Source: Gorsachius magnificus
Lineage: Eukaryota > Chordata > Aves > Pelecaniformes > Ardeidae
DNA length: 64,000 nucleotides
Direction: 5' to 3'
Assembly (NCBI GenBank): GCA_034008185.1
Contig: CM067086.1
Span: forward strand, 65,518,286-65,582,285
Part shown: in pieces, positions 50,168 through 63,376 of the stretch
Layout: each line of letters opens with the position of its first letter
Position numbering within the stretch: the stretch's first letter is position 1
The notes under the pieces: model-generated
The model's input: only the letters and a program-made list of their open reading frames with translations
Told to the model about the DNA's origin: nothing
The model's database searches: none
Translations under genes and position numbers: made by a program

Positions 50168-50495
50168 GTATCATTTAGGCTGGAGAAGACCTTTAAGAGC
50201 CTCAAGTCCAACCATTACCCTAGCCCTGCCATCCCACCACTAAACCACGTCCTTAAGCACCTCATCTGCCCGGCTTTTAAATACCCCCAGGGATGGGGAC
50301 TCAACTTGAGGCCATTTTCCCTCGTCCCATCGCCCCTTCCCTGGGAGCAGAGCCTGCCCCCCCCGGCCCCCCCCAGGGCTCCCCTCAGCCTCCTCTGCTC
50401 CAGGCTGAACACCCCCAGCTTCCCCAGCTGTTTCCCAGCAGCCTGGGGCTCCAGACCCCTCCCCAGCTTCACTGCCCTTCTTGAGACACGTTCTG
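50168..50495 (-). mobile_element. CR1 LINE, 3' fragment with internal deletion
   Basis: TAGGCTGGAGAAGACCTTTA, AGTCCAACCATTACCC and GCCATCCCACCACTAAACC, then the ORF2-tail complement (CAGCCTCCTCTGCTCCAGGC). Relative to the 21.8-kb copy the stretch between the 3' UTR and the tail is shortened. The terminal octamers are eroded. Confidence 0.92.
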
Positions 50496-51282
50496 GTACA
50501 CATATTCTAAACTTCCCAGTTTAAATTTACAGCATATTGTAACAACCATTATGCTGGCACGCAGTACATTGCAAGAACAAACAGCATCTCTGGATGCAAT
50601 TCAAATGCAGTCACTAAAACTGTGACCTGCTAGGACACTGAGCTGGAGGTCTGAAGCGTGCATCAAGAGCTTTTCCTCTATGCGTGTTCCACAACTAACA
50701 AGGGGATATCGGGCCCTGAGCAGGTCTCAGGTGTTCCTAGAATATAAACGAAATAAAATTATGAACAGGAGACCCTTACACCTCACATTTTAAGCATAAT
50801 ATGGCAGTAATCAATTTATATTCACATTACCAGATATCATCATTTCAAATGTCAGAAAGTAATAGCTTTCTCCCACAATATTTTCATTCATTTCCACAAA
50901 ACCCTGCTGCAGCTGCAGATAGAATGGAGGACAGGCCCATCGGCAGATGTTAACACGATGGCCCTGGCTTCAGTTCCAGCCACTCCGTGCAGCACTGATC
51001 ACCAGCAACCAGATAAAATTCCCGGGCATGGATGTGTGCCCTGAGCTCATGCTCCTGTCAGACAAAATAATTGGATCCAATGGAAACTTTGGTGAGACCC
51101 AAAACTGAAAGTTTTAAGGTCCAGTGGAAAAACCAAAGGGGGAAATACAAGAACTTCCAGAATTACTTAGTAAGGTCATGTCCTACACCTACAGAATTTT
51201 GGGCTTAGATCCGTTAATAATTCCCATGAGGCTGACCAGGGTCGCTCTCTCCTCTGAAATATTAGGGATCTATTTAGCGGTG

Positions 51283-51357
51283 TCCCTGCTCACTGCAGGG
51301 GGGTTGGACTAGATGACCTCTGGGGGTCCCTTCCAACCCATTCTATGATCCTATGAC
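51283..51357 (+). mobile_element. CR1 LINE, very short 3'-end fragment
   Basis: GGGGGGTTGGACTAGATGAC, then GGGGGTCCCTTCCAACCC and ATTCTATGATCCTATGA, the CR1 terminal UTR on the plus strand. Confidence 0.9.
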
Positions 51358-51852
51358 ATAATATTTTTCTTTTCTGTGTGTGTTCCTTTCCCCTCCCAAC
51401 TTTTCTTCCTCATTTTATTTCCCTCCCTCTTTGTTTTCCATTATTTGAACCCATTTATTTTCAGCATGAAATGCTGCATTTCCTAGAATTGTGTAAGCAT
51501 TTTTTGAAAAAACTGAGAACATTACAAGAAATGTTTCAACTTGTGTGCTTTCACAGTCTGCTCAGCACCAACCCTTGCTCCAGTACAAAGGCATTTTACA
51601 GGCAATTTAATTGCTGGTCTCAAAGCAATTGGCCACTTCCAAGTAAAAAAAACCAACAACATAACAGTATTTCAGGAACTACACGAAACAGAAGAACTGT
51701 GAACTATTCGCAATGACTACGAGGAGCGAAAGGTAAGCATCTTAATAAAACAGTATTGTAAGCGGAATGCAGCCACAGGCAAAAACATGGAGGATTTTGG
51801 CAGCTTGAGGAGCTACAAAACCACACTGCTGCAAGTCCCAAAAAAGTCTGGA

Positions 51853-51890
51853 GATTGATTGCCCCAACCCCCTTAAAATTGACTTGTAGC
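51853..51890. repeat. Repeated intronic module, copy 1 part A
   Basis: GATTGCCCCAACCCCCTTAA... shared almost exactly with 53738-53775. Part B of the same copy lies about 250 bp further on, whereas in the second copy the two parts are adjacent. Confidence 0.85.
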
Positions 51891-52144
51891 AAAATACTGA
51901 AGTTGAATTTCTACTGCTCATAACATGCAACTTCCCAGACTTTTTTCAGCCAGTAGGGTTTCCCCCCCCAAAAAAACCACCTTAACGCCATCACATAATT
52001 GCACTGCTGCAGGTAACTGAAGTTGTGAGAAAAGCCCTCTCACAAGACATACGGCAGCAAAAAAGTTCCATTAAAAAAAAAAAAACCACAACACAGTATT
52101 TCTTAGTACTCTGCTTTTCTTTTTTTTTTAACAAAGATAAAGGA

Positions 52145-52230
52145 GGGACCACAAAAGTAAATACCAAAATAAGTCTTCAGCACATTGGATGTAGGCCCAT
52201 CTGACTGGGAGGGATGCACGCCATTGTATT
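52145..52230. repeat. Repeated intronic module, copy 1 part B
   Basis: Contains AAGTCTTCAGCA, TAGGCCCATCTGACTGGGAG and GGATGCACGCCATTGTAT, matching 53780-53857 with scattered substitutions. Confidence 0.8.
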
Positions 52231-53737
52231 TGCAATCACAAACATCTAGCAGATGACTTCAGAGTTTCAGGCTGGACACTACCACGTCCACCTTCCAGGC
52301 AGGAATTAAACCACAAAAGAACAAAACCTAGGCACTAAACCTTACCTCTATCTCTCCACCTCCACCCCAAGGCTGCCAAGATCCACCAGAGCAATAGTGC
52401 GTGTTTTGAAAGCTTGTACGCAGAGTCCACCAAACCTTTGAGTGCGTGGGCCAACATCAGCTTAATTTGAGAGCAGTTTTACCTTTCAGGTTCTTAAAAG
52501 TTCAGTGAAAATCAGCAGTTGAGCACAGAAAACCCAAACCACTAAATTAGTTCCCAACAGAAACACATGCTGGAAAAACCTCGCTAATATATATAGCCTA
52601 AGCCTGCCAAACTAATTGGGAACATGTGGCTCTGGACTGGCCATAGCATATGCCGCCTCTTGTCCAGCAGGAACACTGGTGGGGAGATACAGGTGAGATT
52701 AATTCCGCTGCCTACACGACAGTTTGTTCTATATGGTTAACTGTCTCAAGCTGCTGAATTCAAGTAAATCCCTTTTGAGAAAACAGGCAAAGTGGAGACT
52801 GACAAGAACCCTGTGGAGAAACAGATGGAACAAATAACAGCAGCAAGAGATTTTTCCAGGATAATTCCGCTGCTAGTGACTATGTCCACTTTGGGGCTGA
52901 TGGACTTGAAAAAGTCCAAACGCCAAATGAAAGCAACAAGGGAAACCCAAGGTGCCGTATTCCACTTAGCATGAAGGACAGGTCTCCCCAGCATCTTTCC
53001 AAGACTGAGCTCATGTTTGCGCAGTAATCCATCCATCTCCATAGGGTTTTCAACCTGGACAGTGTGCTGCAGCTCCAAGCATTGCTATACGTTGAGCTGG
53101 TTTACCTTACCAGGAAGGCTCCTCTCCTTCCCATCGCTCAAAGTAAAAGCCGCAGCTACCTCCACTGCCTTCAGGTTGGCATTCCAGTGATTTAGGGTCA
53201 TCAGAACTGCCATATGTTATCAGAAAGAGCTGCATCGGGGAAGCCCCACTATCTCACGCCCCCCACTAACATGGCCTAAGCAATTAAAAAAAAGCGCTAA
53301 GCTTTGTTAATAGCTCCTCAAGTTTTCAGTTCTATCCCTCTCACTGGCCAGAATTACACCTGGCCTTGGTTTCTCCCCTGCTTCCTTGCACACGCTTTTC
53401 ATTCTTGCTCCTTTCTCTCCGTTTTGAGAACAAAACCTTGTTCCAGCACTCTGCGCTCACAATCAAAGCAGCAGCTAAAGGCTACGGCTTACAAATCTGT
53501 CAGGTCTCGGAGGAGCTCAGATCAAACAGAGACTGCTTTCGCAGCAGCGATGCCGCAACTCAGCCAGCCTCTGGAACATCCCACCCCACCTGAAATCTCT
53601 GCTCTCCACTCGTTCCCCTGGAAAGGTGGCTGCTATCAGATTTACCACCATTTCAATAAGTGAGAAAGTAGAATTTCCTCACCCCACATACAAAAACACC
53701 TTGCAGGTAAGAGGAAGAAGAATACACAGACAATCGA

Positions 53738-53857
53738 TTGCCCCAACCCCCTTAAAATTGACTTGTAACAAAATAGAGGTTGCCACAAAGCTAAATAAAA
53801 GTCTTCAGCAGACTGGGCATAGGCCCAACTGACTGGGAGGGATGAACACCATCGTAT
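53738..53857. repeat. Repeated intronic module, copy 2 (parts A and B contiguous)
   Basis: Combines both blocks seen 1.9 kb to the left, with only a few bases between them. The CR1 at 53856 begins exactly where this copy ends. Confidence 0.85.
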
Positions 53858-54893
53858 AGAATCATAGAATGTTTTGGGTTGGAAGGGACCCCTAGAGGTC
53901 ATCTAGTCCAACCCCCCTGCACTGAGCACGGACACCTTTAACCAGATCAGGTTGCTCAGAGCCCCGTCCAACCTGGCCTGGAATGTTCCCAGGGATGGGG
54001 CCTCCACCACCTCTCTGGGCAACCCCTGCCAGTGTTTCACCACCCTCGTTGTAAAGAATTTCCTCCTTATATCCAGTCTAAACCTACCCTGCTTCAGTTT
54101 AAAACCATCACCCCTTGTCCTGTCACAGCTGGCCCTACTAAAAAGATTTTCCCCATCTTTCCCATAGGCCCCCTTTAGATACTGAAAGGCCGTAATCAGG
54201 TCTCCCCTCAGCCTTCTCTTCTCCAGGCTGAACAAGCCCAACTCTCTCAGCCTGTCCTCATAAGAGAGGGGCTCCAGCCCTCGGAGCATTTTAGTAGCCC
54301 TCCTCTGGACCCGCTCCAACAGGTCCATGTCCTTCTTGTGCTGAGGGCTCCCGAGCTGGACGCAGTACTCTAGGTGAGGTCTCCCCAGAGCAGAGTAGAG
54401 GGGCAGAATCCCCTCCCTCAACCTGCTGGCCACACTTCTCCTGATGCAGCCCAGGGTACGGTTGGCTTCTGGGCCGCCAGCGCACATTGCCGGCTCATGT
54501 CCAGCTTTTCATCCACCAGCACCCCCAAGTCCCTCTCGGCAGGGCTGCTCTCCATCCTTTCTTCCCCCAGCCTGTACTGATACTGGGGGTTACCCCGACC
54601 CCGGTGCAGGACCTTGCACTTGGCCCTGTTGAACCTCATGAGGTTCACACAGGCCCACCTCTCCAGCCTGTCCAGGTCTCTCTGGATGACATCCTGTCCT
54701 TCCAGTGTGTCAACCGCACCACTCAGTTTGGTGTCATCCGCAAACTTGCTGAGGGTGCATTCGATCTCACTGTCTAAGTCATTGATGAATATATTGAACA
54801 GCACCGGTCCCAGTACGGACCCCTGAGGGACACCACAAACATACAGCGTTACAGCAAGTGACAGCACTCCAGGAGTGTCACCTCCCCCCGAAA
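53856..54893 (-). mobile_element. CR1 LINE, 1.04-kb 5'-truncated copy with reverse-transcriptase motifs
   Basis: Longest CR1 here. It starts at the 3' end (TAGAATCATAGAATG) and extends into the ORF2 reverse-transcriptase domain. The minus strand codes for [20 protein letters not shown] and the catalytic FADD box (the family's YADD/FADD). The ORF2 C-terminal tail follows in a second frame, and the two open frames overlap near 54418-54487, showing a frameshift. It cannot make active protein. It inserted at the right edge of the repeat module at 53738-53855. Confidence 0.97.
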
Positions 54894-55041
54894 CCACTGA
54901 CAGTGCTGGTGGCCGCAGTCCTGGACACCAGCAGACGGTTCAGCACAGCTGAAAGACTTCAACTGTCTCCTCTCACACAATGACAGATTAGTGTCAAACA
55001 TCTCCAGAAACGCCGTTATCGACCAGCAAGCTACAAGGAGG

Positions 55042-55541
55042 CAGTTCTGGTCCCCGCTGTATAAAAAAAGATGTGGACAGGCTGGAGGGGTCCAGAGCAG
55101 GGCCACCAAGGGGATCCAAGGGCTGGGAAGCCTCTCTCAGCAGTATGGGGATGGGCTGGGAGAGCTGGGTTTGTTCAGCCTTGAGCAAAGGAGGCTCAGA
55201 GGGGATCTCATCCCCACATACCAGTACCTAAGGGGTGGCTACAAGGAAGATGGAGACTCCCTTTTCACAAGGAGTCCCATGGAGAGGACAAGGGGGAATG
55301 GACAGCAGTTGCTCTTGGGGAGATGCCGATTGGGCAGGAGAGGGAAATTTTTCCCCATGAGAACAGTCACCCATCGGAATAATCTCCCCAGGGGAGGGGT
55401 TGACTCTGCCACATTGGACACTTTGAAGCCTCAGCTGGACAGGGTGCTGGGCCATCTTGTCTAGGCTGTGCTCTTGCCTAGAAAAGTTGGACCAGATGAT
55501 CCTTGAGGTCCCTTCCAACCTGGGATTCTAGGATTCTATGA
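55042..55541 (+). mobile_element. CR1 LINE, 5'-truncated, young copy (sister of 19360-20022)
   Basis: Same subfamily and orientation as the element at 19.4 kb. It carries the same 3' end (GGATTCTAGGATTCTATGA) and the same reading-frame break after the YKK codons. Its 5' truncation differs: homology starts at CAGTTCTGGTCCCC. It lies in the upstream PELI2 intron, antisense to the gene. Confidence 0.95.
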
Positions 55542-58500
55542 AAATGGCAGCAGACCACCCTTCCTGCAAGAGCATACAAAAAGCCTGTAAAAGAATTTAA
55601 CCTCTTGAAAAATAATTCCATCTTAGGTCAAGTATACCAGTGCTGGATTTCTCCAAGTGCAACAGGAAAACCCACATTTTCCTTCCACTCTTTTTTTTTT
55701 ATGGGCTATTCTTCGAGAGCTCTGAAAGCCCCTGTTTTGCACATAGTTATGGTTGAGTGTATATTCTTAAAATTTGTCTTCTGTAATAACCACGCCACTG
55801 TTTTACCAACTGACAGAGTAGAGCAACCATTCCGGCTTAAGGATCAAACCTGAAGACAGGCTTGCAACGCACACAGGGGGTTTTTTGGTGCACACACCCC
55901 CCACCCCCCCCCAATTATATCAATTGTTTTAGTACAAGATTTTACATTTGTCTACTACACAGACTTTACATTACACTTGGCCAGATGTTCCCTGTCTAGG
56001 AGCATCTTCTGATGTGCTGCAGCTCTCATGGGTGCCCTGACACTGATAAAATTGCTCATTTCCCTTAGTCATCTTCAGCCCAAGATTTCAAGAACAGGTC
56101 AGGAGCTCATGGCATGACTACATTAACTTCACACTATTAGGTCAAACCTTCTGCGTAAGGAGTGTGTCAACAAACTAGAGAAGCAGATCCCAAAATTCAC
56201 GCAGCCTTAGGCTGCTGCTTACAAGCTTGCAGGGAGCAGGTCTAATCCTCTTCTAGAAATCAAGATTTTGCTGCTTGCTTCTGTTTCATTGACAGGGTTT
56301 CCAAGAAAAAAAAATAAAAGAGAAACCACCGAACCCTCTGCATTTGGAAATGTAAACTTAACAGTTCACTTGTGCCTAGCTAGCTCCCCAAAGATCACGG
56401 GAGGGACTTAATGTTATTATAGTTACCAACAGCTTTGCACTATAGCAGAAGTGAAGGCTAAAATCCATTAAGCAAAGAGGCAGATGTCTCGCAGGAAGGG
56501 CTGCTCCATTAGAATAGGAGTTTTAGTTTAGTTAATTAGGTTGGATTAGGACAATAAAATGATTTATGGGAACACTTTAGTTTTCTTTCTTGGTAGTCAA
56601 GCTGACCAACACCACACTGACGTGTTTAAAATTAATGACAGCAGTGCCTTCATGAGTTAAATGCTTTCTTACTTGGCTGCCAGCTTTCAATTTCTTCTTA
56701 TAAAAAGAGAACACAAGCAACACTCAGGGATGTCGGACAAAAGAACTTGCAAGTTAAGAGAAAAAGGAAGCTTTAGCTAGCAAGGCAGGAATCCTTTTAA
56801 AGCAAAGAACACACCACATTTCCACTGGATTTCTGGACAGACAGAGCCAGCGGACATTAGGTTACCATAAGAAAACGTAATAAAAGCTCACGATCATGAC
56901 AAAACTGACATTTTGCCCTCATCAGAAAAGTGTGTCCACTTCGGAAGTTTCCCAGCAGATTATAACAAATGTCAATTCACACATTACCTAAAGACTCTTG
57001 GCAATTTTACACTGTCTCAACTTAAACCCAACACTAACTGACCAGAATTACTGCTTCTGTAACACGAGATTTCAATAACACTGAAAATTTACCCTGACCT
57101 CTGGCTACTGATACAGCTATTAGATGCAATTTTCCTCTAGCCTTTTGCAAAGAAAATCGAGAGATGTTATCACAGAAACCTTACAGACTTCATGTGCCTA
57201 CAGGCGGGGCTGAAATGACTGTACCTACCGGAATCACAGCCTCAGCTGTTGAACAAGTCTGCATCTGCCTCCTGCACAGCTCCGTACGAGCCCGTCCTTC
57301 AATATTCTTCCTTCCTTTCCTTATAAACAAGTGTCTGCATTAGAACCGCAACAACATCCATGCACACTTTTTTTTGAATACCAAGGCCAAGATCTTGTCT
57401 GTCTCGAGTGTTTCAGCTGTCGATATTCTCTTGACAACTAAAAGACTGTTAGGAAATGGTCAGAAAAGACCCAATGGCAGCAAATGCAGGTAAAAGAATA
57501 TGCCACCATAAAGAAATTAAATCTGTACACAGCACTTAGTGAGCATTTCTGACAAAACATTTAAAGAAACAGTTTAAAACCACGTACGGGTGGCACCATC
57601 TGCAGTCCCAGTCAGAATAAAGTAGTGGATGCCTGTAACTGCAAATCACCCCCTCCGAAACTCACGGTACACAGGCTCAATGCTTATGCAGAAACAATTT
57701 CAGCAAATAGTCTAGTTTATTTACACTTCAAGCTTTTATGGCTTTCCAAGCCTTCACAAGTTTGTTCTCGTGTACCCTTTCATGCTGAGCTTGGAGATTT
57801 AAGGGGGAAGGGGCAGAAGGGACAACACATTTGTCTTTTGCTTACAAAGCCATCTGCTACAAGTGCACATGGGAGGCTGTGTGCTACTACTCAAGCAATT
57901 TACCATTTATCAACTCAACAGGCCGATGTTAAACCTTTTTTCTCCATTTGCTGAATTTGTGTTGGCGTGCAATTTTAGACAACCAGCCAACACGGTGCAC
58001 ACCGCCCTTTCTCCAGGAGAGGCATCAAAATATGTGGTTCTCTACTTTGGGTATGCAACAAGTAAGGAGGCAACAATCTAAACGTATTTCTACATAATCT
58101 ACTGTAAAGTCAGGTAGGGATTGACAGACTGCATGCTGTCATTCCAGGGAATAATGTAAAGTAGGCTACTCCTCAGAGAAAAGCAAGTATTCAAAATGCA
58201 TCTTCAAAATGCAATAGTGGGTGCTGACTAAATTGCACAGATTGAAGTTAGGTGGCAAAAACCATCACTGCTGCAGCCCTTTACTAGACCCAAGTCTACC
58301 TCATACCTAGGACTCCTGACCAGCTCTGGTAAAGCAACCCAAGTTACTCCACTTAATAATTCAACATATTGAAAGCAGCTCAAAACAGGTGCCAGTTTAT
58401 ACTAACAGGCATGGCTACACGATACAGTAGCTCAGGAATTGTTTAGCAAATCAAACTTTTGGTGGTTGTGAATCAACACTTTGCCTAGCTCATGAATCAT

Positions 58501-61500
58501 TTTCCTCCCAACCTCATCTTTTAGCTTTTCTAACCCTTAAACCCTTTAGTTTCCCCTTCCATTTTCTTTCATCCATGTTCAGCAACATTACATTGCAAGT
58601 GATCTTTCATCCACCTTTGAAACCAAGCCTGTAGCTTTCCTCCTGTAGTCAGCTTACTACATGTCCTCCCCCCCAAGCAGACTAGGGCTAGAGACAGCTC
58701 AGAGGCACAACACACAGCTGCAGCAGTGTCAGATACACCAAAACCCCACAGCATAAATAATTTACCCCAAACTCCAGAATTTGCTCCTTTGGGCAAAATA
58801 CTGCCTGCACATTGCTACTACACTTGCTATTCCAACTGCTCTGGAGCTTCCTGCTGTAGTCCCATGTTGAGGACATATTTCACCTGCTTTGGAAATCCAG
58901 GAGAGGGATATCTTCATCACTGTCGTGTACTGAGTTTCATTTATTCGATATGTGACCATAACTGATTATTTGAACAATCGTTTCAGACTGTCAGTAGTGC
59001 TTATTCCTCCCAATTTTGTAGTTCATGTATTGGTAGCCAACAATAGTTTATTGATACTTTATTAAAAAGAAAAGTAAGTCATACAACTCCTTATTTACTC
59101 CACCAAGTATTCTCTTTCCATTATCTCAGCTGATCACTGTGGAGTATATAGAGATCCACCCACTCTTTTACAGGTTTGATGTCCATGTACCCGTCGACAC
59201 AGATTACAACCAAGTGCTTAACGTGCTTTTTGGAAGATGCTTCTGTTCCTGTTTCAGCTTCAACTCACCATGCAGTCGTATCCCTATCTAAAAGAAAAAT
59301 GCATTTGGGCATGAATTTGTGAAGTGTTTTTGTAGAGGATTTTATAGTCATTTTTTAAAACGAAGCAAAACAGCCCAGAAAAGCAGGACCCAAAAGTTGA
59401 ACATATTCCTGCCGGATACTGCTTTGGAACAAGACCTCTTAAATAAACTGAGCATTCGAGGGCCTTGATCTCCAGCAAACAGGGAAGATAGGAAGAGCTG
59501 AGCTCTGCTGAGAGCTACTGGTCCTGGCCGTGCTGCTAGGGCTTTAGCAGCACTACAGCTCACTACCTTCGTATAATGGAGCTAGTTCTCATCATCCCCA
59601 CAATAAAGAAGCCAAAGAAACCTTCTTGTTTAAAAGCAAGATAAGCCAAAAAGACTACAAGTCTACTAAGAGACCATGCACATGATGGTTCAGCTACAGC
59701 CACTTCAGGGAGAAAGGGACTAAATGGTTGCTATACCGAGAGCTGTTGAATACCATGTCCACTGTACTAGGATCACATACTGAAGACCAATTAGACCTTC
59801 CCTGCTGTGTGACCTTCTGAAAGCAAAACTTCTGACCCCCAAACCCCTGGCATTAGTTCACTGAGGGTAGGATTTCTTCCGGAAGACTACAAGCCTATAA
59901 ATTTAAACACAAAGGCATAAACATGATTTTGCCACTGCAGCTGGAGCACATCCCCCAAAACTCTTGATACTCCCACAAAAACATCAGTAATTAGGGAAGG
60001 ATGCAACAGTGTCTGTAGCTGAACATTCTGGTGCCAACAGTCTACAATTCATTTATATACATCAGGAACAAAAGCAGCAGATGCCTGGCTACACTTATGT
60101 ATTTGGATATGCCAAGCACACAAAATAGCCACAAATTAGAATCCTTAACTAAAAACCAGACAAAAAAAAAATACAGTGATAAAGTCCCCTCAGGGGCTTC
60201 TGTCAATACATAGACTGAAAGATTTGTACACTCGGCGCATCAGCAGTGAACGCGTCTGTGAAGCAAAGCACCCATGAGCACCAATCTAAGCCTGGCCACC
60301 AAAGAGGAGCGCGTAATAACAAGATGAGAAGCTGCATATCATTCTGTAGCTTCCAGAAACCATAAATTCAATCTGACACAAATCAATTTTACATTAAGAC
60401 AGCCAAAGACTCTCCAGACAGTTACCTTAACAGACCTGGTAAGCAGCTGCACAAAAATTTCTCAAGAGAAAGAGGAAAAAAGGTGAACTTCCTCTTGCCA
60501 AAAAGCCATTTAGTGCTTATAGAAAGCAGTTACATCTTATAAAGCCCAACAAGGGACAGAAGCTGCTTTCTAGACTTCACGCCGTAGCTCGAGTATTGTC
60601 CTGACAGAAAGCACTCTTCAACGGAGCAAATGCCAAAGCAGCCAGATTTTTTTTTCTATTGGTCTGAGGTTCCTACAAAAACTGCAACAAGTCATTGCAA
60701 CAAACTGTGTAGCCTTTTCCTTCATGGAGACTACCAACAAAAAAAAATAAATTGCTGTAGACTGGTTCGGCTGGTCCTTAGTTCAAGTTGGACAAGCGTA
60801 GCTCTCAGGAAAAGCAAGTTCAGCCCCCTTGCAAACAGAGCATCCTTGCTGCGAGACATTCGGGGGCAGAAGGCGCAGAAGGGTACGTTTGGAGGAGCTG
60901 TCTCCTGTACAGGGGAAGGGGATAGCTCTGACAGCAGGCTCTTGGGATGCCAATACTCAAGTAGAAGAAATAGCATTGCAAGTTAACAGCATGCATCTCG
61001 CGCGTGGGAAACAAACACTTTGGGGTTTATGTCCTATGAGCCTACAGTAAACAAAAGTATTTTAATCTTTCCGGTCATTTATATGTATCACCAAGCATCT
61101 TCCTGAGTAAAGTTCAGAACTTACATTCCTTATAGCACAGCTTAGTATATTTAAACATACACATGCGCGCTTTGATTCAAGCTCTGAGCTACTTAAATCA
61201 CTTAAGTCAACAAGATAGCACACTAAACAGCAGTCACAATGCAATCCTGATTTATGCTGCCACACAAGAGTTGAAAAATCAACTTGTTAGCAAGTGGGAA
61301 GCAAGGAGCTTTCTTCACTGTACATGCAGTTGCCAAGCCCATGTCAAACTAAGTGACTGCAAGCCCCCTCAGTGGCATCTCTGAATCTGTACAGAACCAA
61401 AACCAAGTCTGGCTCTGATACCCAGACTTTTTTTTTTTTTAATTATCCGGGGGGGGACAAAAAAAAAAAAAAAAGATAAGGCAGACCATCTCTTAACACA

Positions 61501-63151
61501 GGAGATGGCATGGCTCTGGGAGTATGCAATAAATAGTCCTGCCTCTCCGTCTTGCAAATTGAGAAGGATGAGATGAAGCAATAAGTCCATATCCCATTCT
61601 CAGTCACCCACCTGAACTATAGCAAAGGGTTAATGGCCAAATTCAGGACTCATTTATTAGAATGTTTTCTCCCTGGCTGTCACTACAAAAATTTTACAGC
61701 CCCAGCTAACAGCTAGGTTCATAGAATATATTTGATGTTAGTATAGGGAGGTTCAGCTGCAAGCCAGGTACGTAACTTCAGCATCTTTGTCTATTCACTA
61801 ACTTCAGTGTAGAATACCAGATTAGGGAAAAATTCACCATCAACAGCATGCTACAGAGTAAAGCAAGTACAAAAGAACTGTCTGAGAGCACTTCAGCCAA
61901 AATATGGGTCACGTCTGCCACTAAATAGCTTTGATATCAGCGGAGCCAAACAGAACTTTTACAGGCGACGCCAACACCGTCACCACTGCAAGTCTGCCGC
62001 ATCCTCAGCCCCCCGGAGCAGCGTGGCTCTATCCAACCCCATCAATTAGATAGACTTCAAAACCCAAGGGAGCACAGGGCGATTAACACCCAGGAAAATT
62101 CATGCCTGTAGACAGACATTTGACTGAGTAGCCACCTCTGTTTCTCCTCTATCAGATAAAACCCACCACAGCCCATTACTATTCCGAGCTGGCAGCAAAA
62201 TCCCTCCCTCTATAGCTTTGGAAGGGAATAAATTTAGCTTACTCTAGATGGTACTGAAGGATATTCTGCAGCCCAATTCCCAGCGTTCAGAGAAAGCAAT
62301 TAGAGGATTAGTCGCCTCTATCTGTCTCAGTTCCTGTTATTTTCATTGTGTTTTCAAATTCAAATCTTCTGCCATTTTTCAGTAAGGCCAATTCAGAAGG
62401 AGGGAAGGAAGGAAAATTTATGTCCCTAAAATTTAAATCTATCAGGCCAGCTTAAAAACTCAAGCCACAAAGATTTGTTTCAGAATTTATAATGCTGGCA
62501 TTTGGTTTTAGCAGGCTGCGCTAGATGCACTCATCTCCAGAAGTTACCACTTATCTCTTCTGCAGTTTATTAAAATTTAAAGCAAGCTTTAGAGGCAACT
62601 TGCTTTATATTCATATGTAATGTGAGATAAGAGAACGGCTCACCAAAAGCTACATGCTTCATACAGCATGATTTTACCACTGATATGACCTGTTTCACTC
62701 CCTTCCCCAAACTCCATCCTGTATTAACACTTTTTCCCCGTACGTACCTTTTGCAATAAGGCCCAAGCTATCAAAAAGCCTTTTCTTTAAAAAAATTAAA
62801 AAAAAAAGGTATAGCACAAGGCTAGAGCTGCAGTAGCAAAATTACGGGATACAACACTATTTCTATGAAAAATGCAGACTAGCACCTGGCGATGTGTGAG
62901 ATTTGGGGTGTTACATTGAATGAAACAAAGGCTGAGAAACAACATTAAGAAGTGACACAATGCACTCAGCAGGCCAGCAGCATAAATAAGGCACCGTTTT
63001 AATTAGGGTTATAGAGTATCACGTGCGTCTGGGGGCAAAGCAGCCTACATTTATGTGAAGAGTATGGAAGGCTTACGAAATTACATACAGCAAAAAACAC
63101 TTCAAATACCTTCTTCTCCCCCCAGCAGCATGCCTGGGTACAAGTTCTCAT

Positions 63152-63376
63152 TTAGTTTAGGTTGGACATTAGGAAAAGTTTCTTCCCCGCAAGGGCAGTC
63201 AGGCACTGGAAGGGGCTGTCCAGGGAAGGGGTCGAGTCCCCATCCCTGCAGGGATTTAAAAGCCGGGCAGACGAGGTGCTTGGGGCCAGGGTTTAGTGGT
63301 GGGATGGCAGGGGTAGGGGAATGGTTGGGCTTGATGATCTTAAAGGGCTTTTCCAGTCTAAATGATTCTATGATTC
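63152..63376 (+). mobile_element. CR1 LINE, 3'-end fragment
   Basis: TTTAGGTTGGACATTAGGAA through GGGTTTAGTGGTGGGATGGC to ATGATTCTATGATTCT; same subfamily style as the 21.8- and 28.4-kb copies. In the upstream intron, antisense to PELI2. Confidence 0.94.
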
